Below, in pieces: positions 1 through 10,845 of a stretch of DNA of 64,000 bases. A program made the translations under genes and the position numbers. Position 1 is the stretch's first letter. Each line of letters begins with the position of its first letter. The notes beneath the pieces were generated by a model. That model did not search any database, had not been told where the DNA came from, and worked only from the letters and a program-made list of their open reading frames with translations. This DNA comes from Ctena decussata (lineage: Eukaryota; Mollusca; Bivalvia; Lucinida; Lucinidae): assembly GCA_963989385.1 (NCBI GenBank), contig OZ022507.1, positions 53,951,400-54,015,399 of the forward strand, in the 5' to 3' direction.

Positions 1-748
1 TTATATCTACCTTTTATTTTGAAAATTTCCTCTGTCAACATTTGCGACTCTTTTTTTCGTTCTTCAACGGGGAAAAGAGAGAATGGATTCATCCGAAACG
101 TGTAACAGAATAAAACGTTTTTAGCAGACTTTGTCCGGGAAAATAATAGAAGGCGTACATGTTAAGCTATATGACATATTCCTGAACATGTTTACACCTA
201 AACATGTAACCACTTGAGTTTTATAGCTAAGCGCGATTTTTACAGTGTGAGTCAAGACATGTCACTCAGTGCAGACACGCATAAGCTACCATAGATGCTG
301 CAGTTCCAGTTTAAGTCGGGTATACAATTCTCGTCAAGCTACAATTATTATTAGAAAGTGCGTTACATGTATTACCTGTAAAAGTAGGCATACTGTTCTT
401 TGTAACTTGTTCTTCCTAGCCTAGCGCTGATTGCTAACCCGTAAGGCTTAATTCTGAAAATTAATTTGTAAGATTTGCTGTAATTTATGATCACTAAATG
501 AATTAGAAATTTAAAATTCGTCTCCTTCTGACATTCGGGTGTGATCCTGTGTCTTTGAAATGAAATGCATATTCTTGTAGAGAATTTGCTCAGCTTTTAA
601 TGAAATATTAAACACTATTTTCATTTCTATATATTTTTTTAAACGTACATTACAAATCCACCTTAAAGGGCTAGTGACCAATTTTCATCATTTTCTTTAG
701 AAATGTTCTTAATTAACAGGTATTAAAAAATTAAAAGGTAATACATAC
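1..748. other. Intronic sequence of the DNase I-like gene, no gene seen
   Basis: AT-rich non-coding sequence. It follows the splice donor of coding exon 2 (minus strand, GT at 748-747), so it is read as intron 2 of the DNase I-like gene. I see no further DNase I-type exon here, so exon 3 is expected beyond the left edge. Confidence 0.5.
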
Positions 749-837
749 GCATTAACCCTTGCATACAGATCATCCACAGACTCCATACTTGCGTCTCTTA
801 TTTCTTGGATCAAAATAACATCGTATCGTGTTACAAT
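749..837 (-). CDS. Secreted DNase I-like nuclease, coding exon 2 (partial gene)
   Basis: An 89-nt exon that I read directly on the minus strand. It is preceded by an acceptor (TTTGTTTCAG, AG at 839-838) and followed by a donor (GTATGT, from 748). It translates to 29 codons plus 2 nt: IVTRYDVILIQEIRD, then a less conserved tail. This is the second conserved block of animal DNase I, where the family has the catalytic Glu of the QE pair (QEIRD). The incoming phase is 0, which matches the phase-0 donor that ends exon 1 at 12664. Joined at protein level, the two blocks are collinear with DNase I with no missing residues. The enzyme is a Ca/Mg-dependent endonuclease of the exonuclease/endonuclease/phosphatase fold, normally secreted. 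The His/Asp catalytic residues encoded further downstream are outside the window. Confidence 0.85.
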
Positions 838-1399
838 CTGAAACAAACATGTCAATTGTCATATTGTATAATGTATCAAAATCCTGTACTGGCTGGCGAC
901 CAGTGATGGCCGTTTTTTGTTACTCTTTTTATCTTGTAACGGACATATAGTGATTAGTGATTCTATATTTTGGTTTAATAAACTAGGGGTAACTGTCGTT
1001 ATAATACTGATTTATTTTTTGAAATAGACTATAACTTGTGTCTGTGACAGATCCTCAAACTAGGTCACCAAAACGCATTGAAATACGAGCGTGGCGTACC
1101 AGTGATGGCTGTCACGAATGCCATGCGTTGAATGATGCATTTTTCAAAACCTTGTTGTGGATTTAAACTTTGATGATATGTCATTGTAAGCCTGTGGTCT
1201 TAAACAGTTTTAGCCCGTTCAGCACAGATAGAATATAAGCAACAATCAGAAACGGACTTTAAAACTGCGATTATATCACGTGCTAAGTTGTCGTTGCATT
1301 GGTCAGATATATTCTATCAGGTGACTTTGAGTGGCATTCTGGGTGAGGCTCCGAACTGTGTAGTCAGTTGCTTTTCTATACTTGGATAAAACTGAAACG
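838..1399. other. Intron 1 sequence, no gene seen
   Basis: AT-rich intronic DNA between exon 2 of the DNase I-like gene and the minisatellite. Two short phrases containing 'ccagtgatggc' recur (about 899 and 1099). No coding or RNA signal was seen. Confidence 0.4.
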
Positions 1400-2140
1400 A
1401 TGATGTTTAGACTTATGATATAAGCAGTGTGACCCTGGACGGCCAGCACAACTGTGCAGGCTGGTAATGGTCTCACTGGAGCTGTTGTTGTACGTATTGA
1501 GTTGCCTTTTCTGTGCCTCACTAGAATTGCTGCAATGCTGATTAGTTAGTTTATGATACTAGCACTGGGATCTTGACCAGCCAGCTTAGATGCGCAGGCT
1601 GGTCATGATCTCACTCGCGCTGTATATTACGTTTTTTTTTTTCTCTTTTTTCTTTACTACATCAGAATTGTAAGTCCTGATCAGTTGGTCTTTGATACTA
1701 GCAGTGGGCCATTGACCGGCCTGCACAGCTGTGCAGACTCGCCATAGTCCCACTGCGCTGCTGCCATACGTATTCAGCTGCCTTTTTGTTTATACCTTAT
1801 TAGAATTGTTACAAGTATGACTGGTTGGTCTATGAAACTAGCCGTGAGGCCCTGACCAGCCTGCACAGTTGTGCAGGCTCGTCATGGTATCACTGAATAT
1901 CCAGCTGCTTCTTCTCTGCCGTGTTACCGTGTTGCCATTTTTATTGGGTAACAATGATGATTGCCGACCCTGACCAGTTTGCACAGTTGTGCTGACTGAT
2001 CACCGTCCAACTGGTGCCACTGACATACGCATTCAGGCGTTTACTATCTTTGAACGGGCGTGTCACACTGATGATTCTCGACAGTGAGACCCGGGCGGGT
2101 TTGCATAGCTGTGCAAGCTTGCCCTGGCCTTGCTGTTGAT
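1400..2140. repeat. Degenerate minisatellite with ~120-145 bp units
   Basis: About six diverged tandem units. Each is centred on a short inverted repeat of the type CCAGCCTGCACAGTTGTGCA...GGCTGGT, near 1435, 1575, 1715, 1855, 1980 and 2100. This core is followed by 'catggtctcactg', 'tacgtattcagctgcc' and 'ttagaattgttacaa'. The open reading frames here are by-products of the repeat. It lies in intron 1 of the DNase I-like gene. Confidence 0.7.
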
Positions 2141-2849
2141 GTGTGCAGTTTTCATTGTTGCCTACATAGATACCACGTGTGAACTGACCAGAAAACTCAA
2201 TGGTTTTAAAGTTACATGACAAGGTTGACTTGGTCATAATAAGATTATGCCATTACTGGATCATAATAAAATCATGCCATTATCTGATTATAAGAAAAAT
2301 AATGTTTACTTTTAGCGCAATATGTATTGTATCGTCCTCTATAAAAGTTACACTTGTTTACTATAGAGAACTTTTGTTTCTCGGTATTCTGATGCTGAAT
2401 TAGCTATGTGTACCGGGAACAGACTGTTCTACTGAGCAGTCTGTTCTAGGCCCACACTGCGTCAAATGCACTCATTTTACAATTTGATCTGACTTATGTA
2501 GAAGGATGAAAACAACAAAAAAAAAAAAATCGGTAGATGTAGCATACAGATCGCAGCGGCGCTCGACCAGGAGACGATGTTGAATCGGCGATTATTCAGT
2601 GCTAAAGCGCTGAATCAGCGCTGTTTCGGCGTTTACTCAGCGTTGAGTGCCTGGTGTGACTGGATGCTGCTGTGAAACAATTATATTTTATATTATATTA
2701 AACTTTATTTTGGTGATAAACTAGGCGAGGTCTTTGTTAAATGAATTTTGAGTGGGGAGGACAGTACAATAGCCAAGTATTCATTGTCCCACTTTCATTA
2801 TATAACGGCTACTAAATGCCTGTGAATGATGCACATCTGGTACTCAATG
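2141..2849. other. No gene seen; sequence upstream of the retrotransposon
   Basis: AT-rich sequence with a poly-A run near 2516-2529, then 'gaatcggcg/gaatcagcg' repeats at 2570-2645. The 5' end of the retrotransposon is not marked by any repeat I could recognise and may lie in the last few hundred bases before 2996. Confidence 0.35.
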
Positions 2850-2995
2850 TTCTACCGGCGCCTTTGCAACGGTATACGTTGTATCGACGTCGGTACAACG
2901 TTGTGTTAGATACCCGCTGTGCAGTCACTGCTTCCACAAACATAATAACTTGGAATTAATTGAATCTATTGTTATAATTTCAAGGAGTTTTCACG

Positions 2996-3178
2996 ATGGT
3001 AAACTGTAATATACTTTTCTCTTTGCTTGTATATATGCTTTTCTTTTTTCTCTTTTACACTCTTTTTCCTAACTTTCGAACGCCAGTGTCAGCTGCGGCC
3101 ACAGGGATTTCGACTATGTATGACTGGTTGACAAACTCCATTTTTCATCTTGTGAATCCAGTATATCCAAATGGGTAG
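2996..3178 (+). CDS. Short hydrophobic ORF at the 5' end of the retrotransposon
   Basis: A 60-codon ORF with a strongly hydrophobic segment (about residues 5-24) that could span a membrane or act as a signal anchor. It overlaps the start of the large ORF by 8 nt in a different frame. It could be a remnant of ORF1, an upstream ORF regulating the large ORF, or chance. It has no recognisable domain and does not resemble the esterase or zinc-knuckle ORF1 proteins of other CR1 elements. Confidence 0.3.
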   Translation: MVNCNILFSLLVYMLFFFLFYTLFPNFRTPVSAAATGISTMYDWLTNSIFHLVNPVYPNG

Positions 3179-6100
3179 TTCAGTAGTTTCCTGGAGAATG
3201 TCGATTGGTCTATTTTACAATAAAGCATATGGGATGATCAGATCAACTTCTTTAGGTAAGATAGTACTTGATTTCTCTCGATTGTTCTTTCTTTTTAAAC
3301 TTAATAAATCACATATCCTTTTTTGTAACAGTCTTGTCAAAAGTATCTGTAGCATAGAAAGGGTGACAGTTGTCCTGTTATTGTTACTACTGTCGGGCGA
3401 TATTGAATCAAATCCAGGACCAAATTCTCAAACTGAGCACAGCATTTCGATTTTGCATTGTAACATTAGAAGCATACGTAACAAACTAGAGCATATTTTA
3501 AATAATTTTTGCGATTTCGATCTTTTGTGCTTCACGGAAACACATCTTGATAATAGCGTTACTGATGAAACCGTCAATCTTTCTAAAAAGTTTGATGTAC
3601 CATATCGTAAAGATAGATCTTGTCATGGTGGTGGAATTTTGGTTTATATAAATTCATGCTTAATACATAAGAGACGGACTGACTTAGAAATATTTTGGGA
3701 CGAATCTATTTGGGTTGATGTTCGCATAAATAATCGACCACATCTTCTCGGTATCTTTTATAGTCCTAAACCACAAGATCAAAACTTTTTTAGAGCTCTT
3801 AATCTAAATATTGAAAAAGCTATTGAGTCTACTGGAAATCTAATAATTCTGGGCGACTTGAATGAAGATTTGTTGAATCATAATTATCGTAATTTACAAG
3901 ATGTTTTAACTATTAATTCTTTACAAAATATTATAAATGTTCCTACACGTGGGAGAGCACTTTTAGATCCCGTTATAGTACCGGATGATTTAACAATTTA
4001 TGTCAGTGGTACAATTACAAATCCAGCTAATATTTCAGATCATTCGGCGACTTATTTAATAGTGCCTCATAATTATTCTGTTTCTTGTGCATATAGCCGC
4101 AGAATCTGGCTGTATAAAAGAGCAGATTTTGCTCAACTTGATGAATCACTAAGACTGTTTAATTGGGAATGTCTAAAGGAAGGCACCGTAAATGATTGCT
4201 GCGAACTGTTTACAAATAAGTTTATTGAATTTGTTAATTCTGCAATACCTCATAAAGATATCACTGTTCGACCAAATGATAAACCTTGGTACGATACAGA
4301 AATTCGTAAATATTCCAGAAAACGTGATCGTCTGAAGTCCAAAGCTATTAAATCCTCGTTATTGTCAGATTGGTACAAATATAAAATTATTCGTAATAAA
4401 GTTAATAATCTAAAAACACATGCAAAGGAGGTGTTCTTTAATAATCTTGAATTATCATTACTTACTAGTTATAGTAATAATAAGAAAGATTTTTGGAAAA
4501 TTGTACGACATTTTGTTAATAAAAAAGATTCAGTGTCCACGATACCACCTTTACGAACTCTTTCGGACTCTGGCGAGACCATCTTTCATGTCTCTGATGA
4601 AGAAAAAGCCAACTGCTTAAATTCTTACTTTGCTTCTGTGTCTTCTTTAGACGATTCGCAGGCTACTTTACCACCTTTTACTGATCTTACTGATAAAGTT
4701 TTATATAATGTAATTACAACTGAACAGGAAATAAAGGATATCATAGATACGTTGGACATAAATAAAGCATCAGGACCCGATCTGATTAGTAATAAAATGA
4801 TCAAATATGTATCAGGAGCTATTGCCATACCGTTGTGTATAATTTTCAATCGTTCTATGTTCGAAAGTATATTTCCTGATATTTGGAAAATAAGTAATCT
4901 AGTACCGCTGTTTAAAAAAGGAGAAAGGGCAATGCCTTCTAATTACCGTCCTGTAGCCTTATTGAGTAATTTTGGTAAAGTTCTAGAACGAATTGTTTTC
5001 AAACATATGTATAATCATTTGTGCAGCAATCATCTATTATATAAATATCAATCAGGATTTCGACCTGGACACTCTACTACTTTCCAGTTAATAGATATTT
5101 TTCATCACATTTGCCAGTCGTTCGACGAAAAGCAGTATTCGTGCATGGTCTTTTGCGATATATCTAAGGCGTTTGATAAGGTATGGCATAGGGGTCTCTT
5201 GTTTAAACTTCGCCAAAACGGTATCAAAGGTAATCTTTTAGGTTGGATCGCAAATTACTTGTCATCAAGAAAGCAAAAAGTTCATATCAATTCTGCATCA
5301 TCCACGCAACTTACAACATCTGCTGGTGTCCCACAGGGGTCAGTTTTGGGACCACTTTTATTCCTTATATATGTGAATGACATAACAGAAAATCTTTTAA
5401 GTCTAACTCGTCTTTTTGCTGATGATAGTTCTTTGTTCTTTTCTGCTGCAAATCCTAGGGATATAGAAGGTATTCTTAATCATGACCTGCTTTTGATATC
5501 ATCATGGGCAAAAGTGTGGTTGGTAGATTTTAATCCTGTTAAAACCGAAGCGTTACTTTTTAGTCTTAAACCTGTTGAATACATACCTTCACTTAATTTC
5601 AACGATACTGAAATAAAATTTGTAGATAGTCACAAACATCTAGGTGTTACTTTTACACATAATGGACACTGGCACACACATATTGACACTATTCTTAAAT
5701 CTGCATACAAAACGGTGGGTATTATGCGTAAATTGAAATATACTTTCAGCCGTGAGGCGTTAAATCAGATGTATATATCGTACGTTAGACCTTTGTTAGA
5801 ATATTCTTCTATTGTATGGGATGGTTGCACTGAACAGGATAAAAATGCTTTAGAAGTCCTTCAAAATGAGGCAGCTCGTATAGTTACTGGGTTAACAAGA
5901 TCGACCAGCATTGAAAATTTATATAAAGAATGTGGTTGGGATTCACTTGTAAAAAGAAGGCATTTTCAAAAATTATGTTTTATGTTCAAATGTATTAACA
6001 ACCTTGTTCCGGATTATATAACGGATATTGTCCCGCCTCGTGTTCGAGAGATCTCAAATTATCCCTTGCGTAATCGTGAAAATGTTTCAAATATGTACAC

Positions 6101-6578
6101 AAGAACGGAAATTTCACATAAATCATGTATACCTTCCTCTATTTCCTGCTGGAATAATCTACAAACTGATATTAGGGAGGCGAACACATATTCATCCTTT
6201 CATCAAAGACTGAAAACTGTAATTTATGACAATATTAAAGTTCCTATTTACTTTGTTAAGGGCAACAGAAAATTATCCATTCTGCATGCCAGAATTCGTA
6301 ACAACTGTAGTGACCTAAAAAGTGATTTATTTCGTAATTATCTATCTGCAAACAGTTGTTGTTCCTGTGGGAACGATAACGAAGATGCTCTGCATTATTT
6401 TTTCGAATGTGAAAACTTCAACTATTTAAGAATTTTAATGTTTCGTAAAACCCGACCGTTGCATCCTCTTAGTTTAAATATGATACTTTACGGTAAACCT
6501 GGTTTATCTAATGATGAAAATTTTCTTCTTTTTCAGGCTGTCCAACAGTATATAAAAGACAGTGGAAGATTTAATTAG
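3171..6578 (+). CDS. Retrotransposon polyprotein: N-terminal 2A peptide, APE endonuclease, reverse transcriptase
   Basis: This 1135-aa protein nicks target DNA and copies its own RNA by target-primed reverse transcription. Residues 1-75 are a leader ending in a leucine run. Residues 76-84 are GDIESNPGP, a 2A ribosome-skipping motif (skip between Gly83 and Pro84, nt 3419/3420), which would release the leader from the enzyme. The apurinic-type endonuclease follows, with ILHCNIRS near 93, TETH near 127, GDLNED near 228 and SDHS near 290. The reverse transcriptase spans about 500-800, with SNYRPVALLS near 590, GVPQGSVLGPLLF near 719 and the catalytic FADD near 749. A C-terminal Cys/His cluster (CCSCG...H...C) lies near 1063. 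All catalytic motifs are present and the frame is unbroken. 2A peptides in APE-type non-LTR elements are known from echinoderms, amphioxus and molluscs. Clade placement (CR1/Jockey) is by eye only. Confidence 0.92.
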   Translation: MGSSVVSWRMSIGLFYNKAYGMIRSTSLGKIVLDFSRLFFLFKLNKSHILFCNSLVKSICSIERVTVVLLLLLLSGDIESNPGPNSQTEHSISILHCNIRSIRNKLEHILNNFCDFDLLCFTETHLDNSVTDETVNLSKKFDVPYRKDRSCHGGGILVYINSCLIHKRRTDLEIFWDESIWVDVRINNRPHLLGIFYSPKPQDQNFFRALNLNIEKAIESTGNLIILGDLNEDLLNHNYRNLQDVLTINSLQNIINVPTRGRALLDPVIVPDDLTIYVSGTITNPANISDHSATYLIVPHNYSVSCAYSRRIWLYKRADFAQLDESLRLFNWECLKEGTVNDCCELFTNKFIEFVNSAIPHKDITVRPNDKPWYDTEIRKYSRKRDRLKSKAIKSSLLSDWYKYKIIRNKVNNLKTHAKEVFFNNLELSLLTSYSNNKKDFWKIVRHFVNKKDSVSTIPPLRTLSDSGETIFHVSDEEKANCLNSYFASVSSLDDSQATLPPFTDLTDKVLYNVITTEQEIKDIIDTLDINKASGPDLISNKMIKYVSGAIAIPLCIIFNRSMFESIFPDIWKISNLVPLFKKGERAMPSNYRPVALLSNFGKVLERIVFKHMYNHLCSNHLLYKYQSGFRPGHSTTFQLIDIFHHICQSFDEKQYSCMVFCDISKAFDKVWHRGLLFKLRQNGIKGNLLGWIANYLSSRKQKVHINSASSTQLTTSAGVPQGSVLGPLLFLIYVNDITENLLSLTRLFADDSSLFFSAANPRDIEGILNHDLLLISSWAKVWLVDFNPVKTEALLFSLKPVEYIPSLNFNDTEIKFVDSHKHLGVTFTHNGHWHTHIDTILKSAYKTVGIMRKLKYTFSREALNQMYISYVRPLLEYSSIVWDGCTEQDKNALEVLQNEAARIVTGLTRSTSIENLYKECGWDSLVKRRHFQKLCFMFKCINNLVPDYITDIVPPRVREISNYPLRNRENVSNMYTRTEISHKSCIPSSISCWNNLQTDIREANTYSSFHQRLKTVIYDNIKVPIYFVKGNRKLSILHARIRNNCSDLKSDLFRNYLSANSCCSCGNDNEDALHYFFECENFNYLRILMFRKTRPLHPLSLNMILYGKPGLSNDENFLLFQAVQQYIKDSGRFN

Positions 6579-7040
6579 ATCTGTTTTTCTTCCCATACAT
6601 TATCTGGTTTACTGGGGCTAATGGCTGACACTGTGGTTCTCGAGTTATTGGTCTTCTTGATTTCTTTTTTTTTTCTTCTGTCTTTCCTTTTTTCTATTAT
6701 TTATTTTTTGATCTTGTTTATGTGCAGTTACCGTCATGGTCCTAAATATTGAGACAAAGAGTCAGTTGTACGGGATGGTGTGGGCTTGGATCAGACAGCT
6801 GCCAATGGAGCGGTCTGATCTGAGTCCTCACCGTTTTCCGCATAATATACATTAAACCGGATATACTGAGAGCATAAAGTGTCTCAATGTTTGGAATTAT
6901 GACGGTGACTGAATTGTTAGCTGTTTGCCATGTTGCTGTTGTATTGAATATTGTAGGGGGAGGGCTGTAACTAATGTTGTGAGAACTTGTAGCCCGACCC
7001 CATTGCTACTATTTGAGCAATAAAATATGTTTAAACTAAA

Positions 7041-7511
7041 CTTTAAAACTCTGACGTAGTCATTTCGTAGGCGCACGCTACATTACGTCGAAAACAAACA
7101 TAAATAATGGTTACACGTGTGCTGTCCTTTACAAGAATTTAGATGCTTTTTTGCAGGCTGGTTGCAGGTTATATCTTTTGTCATCATAGGTAATCATTTA
7201 TAAAGCAATTTGTTCATGTTTATTTCTGTATTTAATTATGTGTGTATCAAGGGTTGTGATCCCCGGCAAGGCAATAATGTTGGTATGAGGGTAGTTTTGG
7301 GAAATTGTGAACCTTTTGCCTTCCGGGGAGATAATTTAACCAGTCTTTTTTGTGGGAGTTCCTTTTGTTTCCTTTTACAAAATGTCCGAATCTGAGACGG
7401 ATCAAATACGTAATTGCGCGTGCAAAATGCAAACGGCCACCACTGGTACGCGGCCACCACTGGTCGCACGCCAGTAGAGTTTACGGTAAAAAACCTAGCA
7501 ATTGGCTGCCA
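7041..7511. other. No gene seen; intronic sequence with palindromic ACGG motifs
   Basis: Sequence between the retrotransposon tail and the first ACGG-type MITE. Short ORFs on both strands around 7210-7547 overlap each other and contain repeat sequence, so they are not called as genes. Confidence 0.35.
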
Positions 7512-7826
7512 CACTGTAAAAAAACTGTAGATTTTACGGTAGAATAACTAGAAACCAGCTGCCAGTCCTTTTCCCGTTATTTTTTACGGGCGTTTGTCTG
7601 TAAGACATTGTTGGAAATCACGAAATGGAAGTTTTATTTTAACTTGGCGCACTCGAAAATAACTTTGTATTGCTGAAGGTCTATTTAACTAAAACCCGCT
7701 CTATTCTGTCCCATTCTGCTAAATGATTCCTGCAATTTTTACGGGCGCCCGTAAAAATAACGGTAAAAGGACTGGCAGCTGGTTGCCAGTTATTTTACCG
7801 TAAAATCTACCGTTATTTTTGCAGTG
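7512..7826. repeat. MITE-like element with ~80-bp inverted ends (CACTGTAAAAA...)
   Basis: The left end begins CACTGTAAAAAAACTG. The right end is its inverted partner, ending TTATTTTTGCAGTG. Both arms carry TTTTACGGTA, CCAGCTGCCAGTCCTTTT and CCCGTAAAAA blocks in mirrored order. It is short, non-coding and non-autonomous. Related copies lie at 8016-8594 and around 8728-8785. Confidence 0.7.
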
Positions 7827-8015
7827 CAGGTCATTTACCGTAAAAATACTGGATAAATACCACACCTGTTTAGCTATGTTTTCAAGGATGCTACGAAATG
7901 AAAATGAGCTGTTACGATACGAAAAGTAGTCACAGTTACCAAACGAACTGATGACCATGTCGTTTGGTAACTATGACTATTTTTTCGTTTGCTTACAGCT
8001 CTTTTTCGTTTTGTA

Positions 8016-8594
8016 CACTGTAAAAAATTACGGTGAATCGTTGAAATATTAATGATTTTAGCACCGTAAATCATTTTACTGTTTCTAATCGTATTTATAA
8101 TGCGCGGACCGTAAAAGAAAGTCTCGACATATGATGTCGAAAATGAACATTAATGTTGTTAATTTCAGAAAGAGGAAAGGTGAAATGCATAGACATACTT
8201 AAATTTTACATTGAAAATGCATACTGATGCGGCATCAACAAACAAAAATATTTACAACTGCTAAAAATACATATTCATACTTTTATTTTTATATCAGTGC
8301 ACCACATATATAAGGTATATAAATAAAAATGACTGTATTCAACAGGCTTGTAATTAACATACAGCTAGAGCGTATATTTCTCTCGGAAAATTTTCTCCGA
8401 GAGTTCTTCAGTTTAACCTGTTTCGCAGGTCTATATCAAATATTATAGAATTGTGTCAGTACTGAAGAAATAAGGAAAAAAACGCTCTGCTGTATCATAA
8501 AAAACTACGGTTCCGCCCGTAAATATTACGGTAAACGCCTGGAAACCAGCTGCCAGGTTTCCGCCGTAAAATTTTACAGGAATTTATTACAGTG
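8016..8594. repeat. Second, diverged MITE of the CACTGTAAAAA family
   Basis: Begins CACTGTAAAAAATTACGG and ends with the mirrored TTTTACAGG...ATTACAGTG. Near the right end (8517-8578) it has the same CCAGCTGCCAGG core between ACGG-rich palindromes. It has no coding content. Confidence 0.6.
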
Positions 8595-9819
8595 TAACAG
8601 CTCTTGTTTATACAAACTTAAGTTAACCAGGGGTGAATGCGGGTTTAATATGGCAAAAAAATCAGCATTCAATTTCTTCATAATCAATAATCAATAAAAG
8701 GATCAAACGCGGAATTAAAACAAGGTTTATTAAAGCTGCCAGGTCTTTTACCGTAAAATCTACGGGATGTTTTACTGTGTTCTTCCATTGATAAAATCGT
8801 CTTAAATCGTTAAAAATGCGGTTCAACCTTTATGTTTGGTAATAAAATTTGGATCGCTATGCACCTGACAGACAAAAAGTAGGGGACATACATGTTTTAA
8901 AAGTGACAATCGCTCCACAAAATATTATTTCCTGATCTGGTTCCCCATACCTGTATACGTGTCATATTGTATTATTACCATTTTATTCAAGTTTAACGAT
9001 ACTGACGGTTGTCAAGAGCCCCGGTAGCTCATTTAGGCCTAAAAAATAAATAGCCGTTTTTCCACTAACCCGACCGACCCTGCTTCAGACCCCCCGACTC
9101 TGCTATTTCTATCAATAAAAGAATAAAACAAAAATTAAAACAGCGACTCTACCAGTTTCAATTTCCGACCCTACCCAGTTTCGTCTTTGCATTTTCCCAT
9201 GGTAATTTCGGTTTTTCACTACCTCTTTTGTAGTTTTTGGCTTTCAGTACCTTCCAAAGTACAGACTTGACTTTTTCGAGCATCTTAAATGAATTATCAT
9301 ATACAGTGCAAGTCTCAAAAATACAATCTAATCAACAAAATACATGTACAAAAAACAAAAAAACATAAAAAATACAGTCCCGACCCAAATTTTTCGGGAG
9401 AAAAAAATAAAATAATAAAAAAACGTTTTTCCTACCTATCGACCAGATTTTTTTTCAGCATGTTAGTGGAAACACAGCTATTTTTTAACGCCTTAGCTAA
9501 GTGCTGGTCTGCTGGTCTAGCAGCAACCCCCCCCCCCCCCCCCCCCGCCCCCGAAGGCGGGAATCATTCCAACATTAAAAAGTGGTTCCATTGCATACAA
9601 CATTTTATTACCTCTCTCTCTCTATCTGACTCTCTCTCTCTCTCTCTCTGTCTCTCTGCCTCTCTCTCTCTCTACTTATCCCAGAATAGTAATAGCTTTA
9701 ACATAAATGTTTTTTTTTGCGAATTTCACTCGCGTTTGAACTAGCAATGCATGAAGTTTATGCTCAGAATATCTAGAAGATCTTTGCAAGCAATGAGTAC
9801 AAGAGAACAGCAAATTTGG

Positions 9820-9862
<43 letters not shown>

Positions 9863-9914
9863 TACTGACACATTATCAGAAATTAAGGTGAATGGATACA
9901 CATTCAGGAGTAAC
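8595..9914. other. No gene seen; microsatellites
   Basis: AT-rich sequence with a poly-C run (about 9527-9546) and two CT/TC microsatellites (about 9615-9674 and 9820-9857). The 151-codon ORF spanning 9289-9744 runs through the poly-C and CT repeats and is low-complexity, so it is rejected as a gene. Confidence 0.5.
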
Positions 9915-10096
9915 TACAGTCGATCCTGTCTTAAGGGTCACTGTATTAAGGGGTCACCTGTCTCTGGCAGACACTTTTTGGGGGTCCCTTAGCCCAAAAT
10001 ACAGTGCAAATGAACCTGTATGAAGGGATCACCTGTCTTAAGCAGCCAATTTTTGAGGGGCCAATGGGGTGACCCCTTAAGACTGGTTTGACTGTA
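9915..10096. repeat. 182-bp MITE-like inverted-repeat element
   Basis: Left end TACAGTCGATCCTGTCTTAA and the mirrored right end CTTAAGACTGGTTTGACTGTA form ~28-bp imperfect terminal inverted repeats. Internal 'GGGGTCACCTGTCT' phrases recur. Non-coding. Confidence 0.65.
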
Positions 10097-10590
10097 TGTC
10101 ATTTTCATTTTTCCTCTCTGTTTAAATGGGCTGAGGTCTAAGAAAAAATGCTCCGGTAGGATCAAATTCTTTTATACATGTATTAGAATGGAACCTATTT
10201 TTAAACATTTTTGTTGTTTAGGGTCACAAAAGTTCTCTACGTTTGAAAGAACGACAGACAACATAATGGTTCATGTAGACTCGTACACTTTAACAACAAC
10301 AACTTACAACAAAGAATCAGAGAAAACAAAGAAAAACAAAAAAAGCAATCATTTCCAGTCAAATATGGGTTTGCAGTTTTCCTGCCATGATCTTAAGCAT
10401 TACAAAATTGCACCACCTTGGATAAATGAAATGATAACATGTAATGAAATATAGCCCGTGTTCCTGCTTTTGAATGTGTTTTCTGGTCTTGAAGGAATGC
10501 TTAAAGATTTTAATTTACATGCATATCTAATTCTTAAATCTGCTAGTACATTGTAAGATTTGACATTTGCCTTACAAAACATTCCCAAAG

Positions 10591-10622
10591 ATCTAGATCC
10601 GTCTTGCAAGACGGATCTAGAT
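10591..10622. repeat. Perfect 32-bp palindrome
   Basis: ATCTAGATCCGTCTTG is followed directly by its exact reverse complement, with no spacer. It is isolated in AT-rich intronic DNA. Confidence 0.8.
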
Positions 10623-10707
10623 ATTAAGTATCGTTTTGGAAGGAAAAAAAACACTTAAAGCTGAATTACACAAGAATTACACAAAACTGATTTGGAAAGG
10701 TCTAGTG

Positions 10708-10845
10708 CCAGTCGGCTGGCAATAGCCATTTTACGTTAAAATCGCTATTGACAGTCGACTGGTAATAGCCATTTTACGTTAAAATCGCTATTACCAGTCC
10801 ACTGGCAAAAGACATTTTAACGTAAAATGGCTGTTGTCAATTAGT
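10708..10845. repeat. Palindromic tandem repeat (CTGGCAATAGCCATTTTACG family)
   Basis: About three ~50-bp units, each itself a palindrome: CAGTCGACTGG plus AATAGCCATTTTACGTTAAAA plus its mirrored half ATCGCTATT. The same family recurs at 12222-12362. Confidence 0.7.

Larger units (their letters stand above)
2850..7040 (+). mobile_element. Non-LTR retrotransposon (CR1/Jockey group), apparently full-length
   Basis: One element contains a short hydrophobic 5' ORF, a 1135-codon endonuclease/reverse transcriptase ORF with no stop or frameshift, and a ~440-nt 3' UTR. It ends in an AT-rich tail with AATAAA near 7019 and TTTAAACTAAACTTTAAAA. The intact reading frame suggests a young, possibly active copy. 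Both ends are approximate: no target-site duplication was found and the 5' limit is an estimate. It sits in intron 1 of the DNase I-like gene, in antisense orientation. Confidence 0.75.

Noticed and set aside
9289..9744. 151-codon plus-strand ORF
   Set aside because: It runs through a poly-C run and CT microsatellites (Pro and Ser/Leu runs), which explains the open frame.
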